This document shows, piece by piece, positions 1 to 4,949 of a DNA stretch of 7,821 bases. The notes beneath the pieces were generated by a model. That model saw only the letters and a list, made by a program, of their open reading frames with translations, had not been told where the DNA came from and made no database searches. Every line of letters starts with the position of its first letter. Position 1 is the first letter of the stretch. A program made the position numbers and the translations under genes. The stretch is from Chloroflexi bacterium 13_1_40CM_68_21 (lineage in GTDB: Bacteria > Chloroflexota > Limnocylindria > P2-11E), in contig MNEO01000073.1 of assembly GCA_001917735.1 (NCBI GenBank), positions 1-7,821 on the forward strand, given 5' to 3'.

Positions 1-2
1 TC

Positions 3-56
3 GACACGCGACGTCTCTTCGTCGACAACGACCTGGTGCGCCTGTCGATCGACTGA
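3..56 (+). CDS. C-terminal tail of an unidentified upstream gene (partial)
   Basis: An open frame enters from the left edge and ends at a TGA at 54-56, giving the tail DTRRLFVDNDLVRLSID. The composition (alternating hydrophobic and acidic residues, G/C at third positions) is compatible with a real protein end, and the following gene starts 29 bases later on the same strand. Seventeen residues are too few to assign a family. It could also be a chance open frame in GC-rich DNA. Confidence 0.35.
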   Translation, partial: DTRRLFVDNDLVRLSID

Positions 57-85
57 GCTGGCACGCGCGCTGCGAAGTCGTCATC

Positions 86-814
86 GTGCGCTTCGCGCAA
101 TTACTCGCCCTCCTAGCGCTCATCGTCATGGTCTGCCCCGCGGCGGCGCCAGCGAAGGCCCGCCCCATCGTCGTCGTCGCGGCGAATCAGTCCTTCAACT
201 GGTCGGGGTACGTGCAGGGCCGCCTCGAGAAGAACACAACGTTCCACTCCATCGCCGTGAGCTGGAGCGTGCCCACGGCCAGGCCTCACCGCGCGGGGGA
301 GGCGGAGTACTCGTCGAGCTGGATCGGCATTGGCGGCGGCTGCCTCGACACGTCGTGCAAGCTGACCGACGCCACGCTCATCCAGGCCGGCATCGGACAC
401 GACGTCGACGCGTCGGGAAGGGCGGATTACTACGCCTGGTGGGAGGCGATCCCGGTGCCGCTCGTGCGCACAGGTTTAAGGGTGCATCCGGGGGACCGCG
501 TGCACGTGACGTTCAGCCTGACGCTCCCTTATGCCTCCACCCATGGATCGGCCGAGTGGGTCATCGAGACTCCTGTCGTGATCTCGGAGACCACCGGCGC
601 GGTTACGGTCGGCCCTATGCCGAAGCTTTCCGTCGTCCACTTCAACCACGCAACCGCCAACGGCAGACCGGCGGGCTTCGTGCCCGCAGAGCGTATTGAG
701 CTGGTCGACTTTGACCTCACGCTCATCGCGACCCCATCTGTGCCGGATCGCCAGGCCGATGGGTTCAACGACTGCGTCTATCGGACGAGCTGTCCCGCTC
801 CGAGCAAGAGATGA
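86..814 (+). CDS. Secreted G1-family (eqolisin / peptidase A4-like) glutamic endopeptidase
   Basis: Predicted exported acid-type endopeptidase of 242 residues. Residues 1-25 form a Sec signal peptide: a short basic start, a Leu/Ala/Val core and an AKA cleavage site before Arg26. The rest follows the eqolisin fold in order: NWSGYV (38-43), SSWIGIGG (77-84), LIQAG (98-102), YYAWWEAIP (115-123) and SAEWVIETP (155-163). In characterised fungal members the catalytic pair is a Gln in the ILQTG motif and a Glu in the AEWIVE motif. By alignment from memory these correspond to Gln100 and Glu157 here, with Glu161 the less likely alternative. Cys86/Cys91 and Cys230/Cys236 could form two small disulfide loops. 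Fungal precursors carry a longer propeptide; here only about a dozen residues lie between the signal peptide and NWSGYV. The start is a GTG with only a weak GAAG Shine-Dalgarno at 74-77. The gene stands alone and is followed by a strong hairpin at 818-866. Confidence 0.85.
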   Translation: MRFAQLLALLALIVMVCPAAAPAKARPIVVVAANQSFNWSGYVQGRLEKNTTFHSIAVSWSVPTARPHRAGEAEYSSSWIGIGGGCLDTSCKLTDATLIQAGIGHDVDASGRADYYAWWEAIPVPLVRTGLRVHPGDRVHVTFSLTLPYASTHGSAEWVIETPVVISETTGAVTVGPMPKLSVVHFNHATANGRPAGFVPAERIELVDFDLTLIATPSVPDRQADGFNDCVYRTSCPAPSKR

Positions 815-817
815 GTG

Positions 818-866
818 AGCGGCGGCTGGGGACCGAGGACTCGGGCGGAGCGACCCAGCCGCCGCT
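818..866. terminator. Bidirectional terminator-like hairpin between convergent genes
   Basis: A perfect 13-bp inverted repeat: AGCGGCGGCTGGG at 818-830 and its complement at 854-866, with a 23-base loop that contains a smaller palindrome (CCGAGGACTCGG, 833-844). It begins 4 bases after the peptidase stop codon and ends 17 bases before the stop of the convergent small gene. Neither side has a T tract, so it may act with Rho or as a 3' stability element rather than as a textbook intrinsic terminator. Confidence 0.65.
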
Positions 867-882
867 TGCGTGAAGTTCGCGA

Positions 883-1086
883 TCATCGACGCATTACGAC
901 CGCTTGCTGATCGCCGTCGTCGGCCGCGCGCAGCATCTCAGCGCAGCGCTCGGCCAGCTCGCGGGCCATCTTCGAGTCGCAGCCCGAACGCGACGCGAGC
1001 AGCAGCGCGTTGAGGGCATGCCGGTACAGCGATCTTTGCTGGGCATGGTCGTAGCAGGCGCTCTCGCAGCATCTCCGACTGACCAT
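883..1086 (-). CDS. Small 67-residue protein of unknown function behind an attenuator-like leader
   Basis: I do not recognise this protein. It begins MVSRRCCESACYDHAQQRS, with three Cys within six residues (positions 6, 7 and 11), and continues as a largely helical, charged segment rich in Ala, Arg and Glu (roughly 18-60). There is no signal peptide or membrane segment. A near-perfect Shine-Dalgarno (AGGGAGGAG) precedes the ATG with a 5-base spacer (GACCG), which strongly supports translation from 1086. The minus-strand frame stays open further upstream, but that part is antisense to proC and is not supported. Upstream on the same strand lie a terminator and a short leader peptide; downstream is the convergent hairpin. 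It therefore looks like a one-gene transcription unit. The Cys cluster might bind a metal, but a CxxxC or CC arrangement alone does not show this. Confidence 0.6.
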   Translation of the reverse strand: MVSRRCCESACYDHAQQRSLYRHALNALLLASRSGCDSKMARELAERCAEMLRAADDGDQQAVVMRR

Positions 1087-1130
1087 CGGTCTCCTCCCTT
1101 CGCCGCGATTCGCTCGGGACAAACAAAAAC

Positions 1131-1152
1131 GCCACGGGGAGGAGCCCGTGGC
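1131..1152 (-). terminator. Intrinsic terminator (attenuator) upstream of the 67-residue gene
   Basis: Read on the minus strand: GCCACGGG, a 6-base loop CTCCTC, then CCCGTGGC, a perfect 8-bp GC-rich stem followed at once by GTTTTTGTTTGT (1119-1130). This is the clearest Rho-independent terminator in the window. It lies before, not after, a gene on its strand: 31 bases beyond the stop of a short leader ORF and 44 bases ahead of the next start codon. That placement points to premature termination in a 5' leader. Confidence 0.75.
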
Positions 1153-1157
1153 ATCGG

Positions 1158-1185
1158 AGCGCCGTACAGATCTCTCTACAGCGCT
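1158..1185 (-). promoter_or_regulatory. Leader hairpin between the leader-peptide stop and the terminator
   Basis: On the minus-strand RNA, AGCGCUGUA (from 1185) pairs with UACGGCGCU (ending at 1158) through 9 bp with one G-U pair and a 10-base loop. The stem starts inside the leader-peptide stop codon, so a ribosome terminating there would melt it. This is the behaviour expected of a pause or protector hairpin in an attenuator. The structure is seen directly; the role is inferred. Confidence 0.5.
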
Positions 1186-1240
1186 AGCCCGGACCCGCCT
1201 CCCGCGATGACGTGAGGGCGATAAACACGAGGTACGCCAT
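1184..1240 (-). CDS. Putative 18-residue attenuator leader peptide
   Basis: A short ORF encodes MAYLVFIALTSSREAGPG and stops at TAG. A GGAGG Shine-Dalgarno sits 5 bases before the ATG at 1240. An in-frame ATG also exists at 1252, giving four more residues (MEAA), but it overlaps that ribosome-binding site. Codons 4-9 read Leu-Val-Phe-Ile-Ala-Leu, a run rich in branched-chain amino acids, followed by a hairpin and a terminator with a T-rich tail. The GGGAGG at 1198-1203 (codons 13-15) is complementary to CCTCCC in the terminator loop and 3' arm (1137-1142), so it could form an alternative antiterminator pairing. This is the arrangement of ilv/leu-type attenuators, though the codon run is mixed rather than a repeated single residue. 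It could be a chance ORF. Confidence 0.45.
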   Translation of the reverse strand: MAYLVFIALTSSREAGPG

Positions 1241-1254
1241 CGCTGCCTCCATTT

Positions 1255-1278
1255 CTTCGCGCGCCTGGACGCGCGAAG
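1255..1278. repeat. Perfect 9-bp inverted repeat in the divergent intergenic region
   Basis: CTTCGCGCG (1255-1263) and CGCGCGAAG (1270-1278) flank the 6-base loop CCTGGA. It lies immediately upstream of the leader ORF on the minus strand and 75 bases upstream of the preferred proC start on the plus strand. If the minus-strand promoter proposed at 1283-1311 is right, the leader RNA would begin with this stem-loop. It could be a 5' RNA structure or an operator. No T tract follows on either strand, so it is not a standard terminator. Confidence 0.5.
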
Positions 1279-1282
1279 CGCA

Positions 1283-1311
1283 TGTGTACTCCGGAGGCGC
1301 GCCGAATGCAA
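1283..1311 (-). promoter_or_regulatory. Possible promoter for the leader and the 67-residue gene
   Basis: On the minus strand, TTGCAT (-35-like, 1306-1311) and TACACA (-10-like, 1283-1288) are separated by 17 bases. The predicted start near 1276 would place the 9-bp stem-loop at the very 5' end of the transcript. The -10 match is only moderate, so this is tentative. Confidence 0.25.
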
Positions 1312-1317
1312 GAGAGA

Positions 1318-1345
1318 TTTCCACATTTCGTGCGGTCCGCATACT
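1318..1345 (+). promoter_or_regulatory. Possible proC promoter giving a leaderless mRNA
   Basis: TTTCCA (1318-1323) and CATACT (1340-1345) are 16 bases apart and each match the sigma-70 consensus at four of six positions. Transcription would start around 1352, two bases before the ATG at 1354, so the mRNA would be leaderless. This fits the absence of a Shine-Dalgarno in front of that ATG. It conflicts with the alternative start at 1306, which does have one. Confidence 0.3.
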
Positions 1346-1353
1346 TCGCTTCC

Positions 1354-2199
1354 ATGTCGCTCACCGGAAAGCGACTCGCGTTCATCGGGGGCGGGACGAT
1401 GGCCGAGGCGATGATCCGCGGCCTCCTCGACCGCCACCTGGTGCCGCCGTCGCACGTCCTCGTCACCGGTCCGCGCCGCGAGCGCCGGGCGGAGCTGACC
1501 AAGACCTACAACGTGAAGGCCCTCGCCTCGAACGCGGACGCGGCGAAGGACGCGCACGTCGTCGTGCTCTCGGTGAAGCCACAGGTGCTCGCGACGGTGA
1601 TGCGCGAGCTGCGCGGCAAGCTCGACGAGAAGCAGCTCGTCATCTCCATCGTCGCGGGCGCGACGCTGCGCGCGCTGCGCGACGGCCTCGATCATCCGGC
1701 CATCGTGCGCGCCATGCCGAACACGCCCGCCCAGGTCGGCATGGGCGTGACGGCGTGGTCGGTGACCGGCGCGGTCGACGCCGATCAGCGCGAGCTCGCC
1801 AAGGCGATCCTCGGCGCGCTCGGCGAGGAGCTCATGGTCGACGACGAGAGCCTCGTCGACATGGCCACCGCGCTCTCCGGCACCGGACCGACCTACGTGT
1901 TCCTGCTGATGGAAGCGCTCGTCGACGCGGGGGTCCACCTCGGCTTCTCGCGGCGCGTCGCCGAAGAGCTGGTGCTGCGCACCGTCGAAGGGTCCGCGCT
2001 CTTCGCGCGGAAGAGCGGCCGGCACCTCGCGGAGCTGCGCAACATGGTCACGTCACCAGGAGGCACGAGCGCTGCCGCGATCTATCAGCTCGAGAAGGGC
2101 GCGCTCCGCACGGTGCTCTCGAAGGCCGTGTACGCGGCGTACCAGCGGACGCGTGAGCTGGGCGCGGAAGCCGAGCGCCGGTCCGAGGAGCGCCCGTGA
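1354..2199 (+). CDS. proC: Pyrroline-5-carboxylate reductase
   Basis: Reduces 1-pyrroline-5-carboxylate to L-proline with NAD(P)H, the last step of proline synthesis, in the cytoplasm. From the chosen start it is 281 residues, normal for the family. The N-terminal Rossmann fold opens with LAFIGGGTMAEAMIRGLL (8-25), carrying the glycine-rich nucleotide loop. SVKPQ (73-77) and RAMPNTP (119-125) are the conserved family motifs, and the C-terminal dimerisation and active-site domain contains SGTGPTYVFLLMEALVDAG (175-193) and MVTSPGGTS (231-239). The start at 1354 matches where homologues begin, just ahead of the first beta strand, but has no Shine-Dalgarno. An in-frame ATG at 1306 has GGAGG eight bases upstream and would add 16 non-conserved residues, so it cannot be excluded; a further ATG at 1282 has no such support. 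The stop overlaps the next gene's GTG start by 4 bases, so the two are probably cotranslated. Confidence 0.95.
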   Translation: MSLTGKRLAFIGGGTMAEAMIRGLLDRHLVPPSHVLVTGPRRERRAELTKTYNVKALASNADAAKDAHVVVLSVKPQVLATVMRELRGKLDEKQLVISIVAGATLRALRDGLDHPAIVRAMPNTPAQVGMGVTAWSVTGAVDADQRELAKAILGALGEELMVDDESLVDMATALSGTGPTYVFLLMEALVDAGVHLGFSRRVAEELVLRTVEGSALFARKSGRHLAELRNMVTSPGGTSAAAIYQLEKGALRTVLSKAVYAAYQRTRELGAEAERRSEERP

Positions 2200-2534
2200 G
2201 GAACTTGGTCACCGCCGTCGTGCTCTTCGCGGCGTTCGCCGCGGGCCTGTGGCTCGTCGGGGTGGAGGCGAACCCGCGCTTCGACGATATGGGCATCCTC
2301 GCCGGCCTCATCGTGCTGACCTCGGGAGCGCTCTCCGCGATCCGGCCGCGCGCCGCGCTCATCGTCGGCGCGCTCGTGGGTCTGCCGATTCCGGTGGTGG
2401 AAGCGATCCGCTTCGACAACTACGCGGCACTGGCGGCGCTCGGGTTCGCGCTGGCGGGCGCGTTCGCAGGCGCATACGTCGGGATTGTGCTGCGGCGGAG
2501 CGTGCAGGTGGACCAGCGCGTGAGCCCGCGCTAG
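2196..2534 (+). CDS. Small integral membrane protein coupled to proC
   Basis: A 112-residue hydrophobic protein that I cannot assign to a named family. Four membrane segments can be read: about residues 4-22, 32-48, 53-68 and 76-99. They are joined by short loops, with a short charged tail (RRSVQVDQRVSPR). The GTG start overlaps the proC stop as GTGA, and GAGGAG lies 5 bases upstream, so translation is well supported and likely coupled to proC. The overlap suggests co-expression, not necessarily a role in proline metabolism. Its TAG stop shares the CTAG at 2531-2534 with the stop of the opposing gene, and no terminator hairpin separates them. Confidence 0.75.
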   Translation: MRNLVTAVVLFAAFAAGLWLVGVEANPRFDDMGILAGLIVLTSGALSAIRPRAALIVGALVGLPIPVVEAIRFDNYAALAALGFALAGAFAGAYVGIVLRRSVQVDQRVSPR

Positions 2535-2983
2535 GGCACTTGGATCTGGTGGACCTCGAAGACCTCTCCGCCGCGCTGGATGTTGGCGTCCGCGTCGACC
2601 GTTTTGATCCATGCGTTCGGTGGGCCGCTCAGGGCCTCGAACGTCTTCGTCTCCATGGTGCGCGGCCAGAGGAGGACCGTTCGCTCATGGGGTGCACCTT
2701 CCGAGAGGAAGCGTTCGAGGTCCTTCCGTGTCGCGAGCACGACCGCCACGCCGGTAGACGCCCCACCGGGCGCGAGACGGACGGGCCGCGGTGACCATGC
2801 CGCGAGCCAGCTCGGAGCGGCTCCGTCGTAGCCCACGACCGCGATAAGCGGCGTGGGTCCGAAGTCCCAGAGCCACGCGGCCGTTTCGGCCAGGGTCTCC
2901 GGGTCCCCGAGCGGACGCCAGGTGGCGTCAGCGGGAGGGAGCTCCAGCCTAAACCGGTCGTATGCGACCTGGCTCACCTGCAT
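2531..2983 (-). CDS. Conserved-looking hypothetical cytosolic protein
   Basis: I do not recognise this protein. From the ATG at 2983 it is 150 residues, beginning MQVSQVAYDRFRLELPP, with no signal peptide or membrane helix. It looks like a compact alpha/beta protein: strand-like PLIAVVGYDG (about 44-53) and GVAVVLATRKDLERFLSEG (about 74-92), then ERTVLLWPRTMETKTFEAL near 96-114. It has many Trp and Pro residues. A longer version from a GTG at 3034 would add 17 residues, but that start has no Shine-Dalgarno and would run through a small hairpin (3024-3039). The 2983 start has AGGG six bases upstream. It follows the DppC-like permease by 84 bases on the same strand and could be its distal partner, although such transporters normally end with ATPase genes. 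The third-position GC bias and length favour a real gene. Confidence 0.6.
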   Translation of the reverse strand: MQVSQVAYDRFRLELPPADATWRPLGDPETLAETAAWLWDFGPTPLIAVVGYDGAAPSWLAAWSPRPVRLAPGGASTGVAVVLATRKDLERFLSEGAPHERTVLLWPRTMETKTFEALSGPPNAWIKTVDADANIQRGGEVFEVHQIQVP

Positions 2984-3023
2984 GTTCGACCCTGGCTTAG
3001 CAGGCAAACCGCGCGCGCGACAG

Positions 3024-3039
3024 TCCCCGACCACGGGGA
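3024..3039. terminator. Weak hairpin after the permease operon
   Basis: TCCCCG (3024-3029) pairs with CGGGGA (3034-3039) around the loop ACCA, a stable 6-bp stem with a tetraloop. It sits in the gap between the DppC-like gene and the downstream 150-residue gene. There is no T tract on the minus strand (CTGTCGCGCG follows), so termination here is only a possibility. Confidence 0.3.
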
Positions 3040-3067
3040 GAGCGGCCTAGTACAGAAGTACCGGTGA

Positions 3068-3958
3068 TCAGGCCGAGCGGCGCAGCCGCGGATCCAGCGC
3101 ATCGCGGAGCGCGTCGCCGAGGAAGTTGAACGCGAAAACCGCCGTGAAGATAGCGACGCCAGGGCCGACGCTCATCCACCACTTGAGATTCGGGAGATAC
3201 CGCTGTGAATAGTTCACGTCCTGGCCCCACGAGGGATACGGGGGCTGCGGACCGAGACCGAGAAAAGACAGCGCCGCCTCGGCAAGGATGGCGAACGCGG
3301 TCGACAGCGTCGCCTGCACGATGAGCGCATTGAGGACGTTCGGAAAGATGTGACGCAGGACGATGCGAAGTGGCGTCGAGCCTACGGTGCGGGCCGCGAC
3401 GATGAACTCGCGCGCGCGCACGGCGAGGACCTGTCCACGGGTGAGACGCGCGTATGCCGGAATGGCCACGATGCCGATCGCGATCATCGCGTTCTGGATT
3501 TGCGGCCCGAGCGCCGACGTGATCGCGATCGCGAGCACAAGCGCCGGGAAAGCCAGCAGCGCGTCAACGGCACGCATCGCGAGTAGATCGAATGCGCCGC
3601 CGAGGTACCCCGCGGCGAGTCCGAGTGTGACCCCAATGAAGAAACCGATACTGACGGAGATCAGCCCGACCGACAGCGAGACGCGGCTGCCCCAGATCAC
3701 CCGTGAGAGCACGTCGCGACCAAGGTCATCGGTCCCGAGAAGATGAGTGAGGCTCGGCGGGCGGAGTGCCTCCAGCACATTCACCTTTATCGGGTCGTAC
3801 GGGGCGACGATCGGTGCGAACGCGGCCAGGAACAGCCACGTCAGGACCAGCGCCCCACCAACGATCATTCGTGGATTCCGACGGGCGAAGTATCTGATCG
3901 TGCTTGCCCGATCGGCGCGTTGAATGTGCACCGCCACAGGGATCGTCGCGCCGCTCAT
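3068..3958 (-). CDS. ABC transporter permease, DppC/OppC family
   Basis: Inner-membrane permease of a peptide/nickel-type importer, 296 residues, a typical length. The N-terminal segment has one membrane helix (about 31-50) followed by the family signature APYDP (52-56) and HLLGTDDLGRDVLSRVIWG (72-90). The binding-protein-dependent permease domain then runs from about residue 91, with helices near 93-118, 135-150, 155-170, 208-228 and 262-282. The EAA loop that docks on the ATPase is REFIVAARTVGSTPLRIVL (183-201), and AEAALSFLGLGPQPPYPSWG (226-245) is the usual late motif. The ATG at 3958 overlaps the DppB-like stop as ATGA and has GGAAGG about 7 bases upstream, so I prefer it to the longer open frame, which is antisense-free but overlaps the DppB-like gene. 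Substrate cannot be told from the permease; dipeptides, oligopeptides, nickel chelates and sugars all occur in this family. Confidence 0.93.
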   Translation of the reverse strand: MSGATIPVAVHIQRADRASTIRYFARRNPRMIVGGALVLTWLFLAAFAPIVAPYDPIKVNVLEALRPPSLTHLLGTDDLGRDVLSRVIWGSRVSLSVGLISVSIGFFIGVTLGLAAGYLGGAFDLLAMRAVDALLAFPALVLAIAITSALGPQIQNAMIAIGIVAIPAYARLTRGQVLAVRAREFIVAARTVGSTPLRIVLRHIFPNVLNALIVQATLSTAFAILAEAALSFLGLGPQPPYPSWGQDVNYSQRYLPNLKWWMSVGPGVAIFTAVFAFNFLGDALRDALDPRLRRSA

Positions 3959-4917
3959 GCGGTCGCCTTCCCGTACGAGATCCGGGGGTCCAGCCACGCG
4001 TACAGCAGATCGACGAGCAGCGTTGTGATCATGAAGGAGAATGCCGATACCAGCACAACACCCTGGACCACTGGGTAATCCCCTGACGGGATGGCCGTGA
4101 CCGCGAGCCGGCCGATCCCCGGCCAGAGGAAAATCGTCTCGGTGATGAAAGCACCTTCGATGATCGCGCCGATCTGGATGCCGATCAGTGTGACGACCGG
4201 GATGAGCGCGTTCTTCAGGGCATGGCGCGCGATGATGGTCCGCTCGCGCAGCCCCTTTGCGCGCGCGGTGCGCATGTAGTCGTGCCCGAAGACGTCGAGC
4301 AGACTCGAACGCACCTGTCGAAGATTCACGGCGAGACTCCCCGTTGCGAGGGTGATCGCCGGAAGAACGAGGCGCCGAAGGTTGTCGCCAAGGTCTTGGG
4401 TGAGCGGTATGTATCCACCGGGCGGGAAGATCCGTCCTGGAACGACGTAGGCGAACAGGAGGATGAGCAGTATCCCGAGGAAGAAGCTCGGGAAAGAGAC
4501 CCCCGCGAGGGTGACCCCGGACGCCGCCAGATCCACGATCGAGTTGCGCTTGATCGCGGAGATGATCCCAACGGTGATCGCGAGGGTCACAGAGATGAGC
4601 AGCGCGGCCGCGCCAAGCTCGAGCGTGGCTGGAAGCCGCTCGACGATGGCTTCCACGACACGCTGCTTGGTCTGGAACGAGCGGCCGAGGTCGCCGTGCG
4701 CCACGCGCGTGATCCACGCGATGTACTGCACCGGAATCGGGTGGTCGAGGCCCATGTCCTTCCGGATCGCCGCCAGCATCGCTGGATCACGCTCTTCGCC
4801 GGCGAACGCGAGCGCCGGATCGGCTGGCGACAAGCGCACGAGCACGAAGACACCGATGGTCACTAGGAACGCGACCGGGATCATGAGCAGGAGGCGACGG
4901 AGTATGTAGGTAGTCAC
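3955..4917 (-). CDS. ABC transporter permease, DppB/OppB family
   Basis: Partner inner-membrane permease, 320 residues, full length. It opens with MTTYILRRLLLMIPVAFLV (1-19), the standard DppB start with its first helix, followed by RLSPADPA (28-35) and MGLDHPIPVQYIAWI (55-69). Further helices lie near 102-121, 135-158, 185-200, 238-258 and 285-306. The cytoplasmic EAA loop is DYMRTARAKGLRERTIIAR (213-231), leading into HALKNALIP. GAFITETIFLWPGIGRL (255-271) and the closing YAWLDPRI (306-313) are typical of the family. The start is a GTG with GGAGG seven bases upstream (within 4925-4929). It begins 32 bases after the solute-binding protein and overlaps the next permease by 4 bases, so all three are one operon and the two permeases are probably translationally coupled. 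Confidence 0.94.
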   Translation of the reverse strand: MTTYILRRLLLMIPVAFLVTIGVFVLVRLSPADPALAFAGEERDPAMLAAIRKDMGLDHPIPVQYIAWITRVAHGDLGRSFQTKQRVVEAIVERLPATLELGAAALLISVTLAITVGIISAIKRNSIVDLAASGVTLAGVSFPSFFLGILLILLFAYVVPGRIFPPGGYIPLTQDLGDNLRRLVLPAITLATGSLAVNLRQVRSSLLDVFGHDYMRTARAKGLRERTIIARHALKNALIPVVTLIGIQIGAIIEGAFITETIFLWPGIGRLAVTAIPSGDYPVVQGVVLVSAFSFMITTLLVDLLYAWLDPRISYGKATA

Positions 4918-4949
4918 TCCGTCGCCTCCGGTCTCACGTCACTCCGCGA

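Noticed and set aside
1087..2025. A long minus-strand frame continuing upstream of the 67-residue gene
   Set aside because: Most of it is antisense to proC and it reads through the leader terminator. Only the part from the Shine-Dalgarno-led ATG at 1086 is credible.
1212..2156. A 314-codon plus-strand frame overlapping proC
   Set aside because: It is the out-of-frame shadow of proC, very Arg-rich and without motifs; the proC frame carries all family motifs.
3959..4717. Upstream extension of the DppC-like frame
   Set aside because: It lies inside the DppB-like gene in another frame. The ATG at 3958 with a 4-base overlap gives the normal protein length.
4222..4909. Plus-strand open frames opposite the DppB-like gene
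   Set aside because: Antisense to a clear permease, charged and motif-free; no ribosome-binding support was seen.
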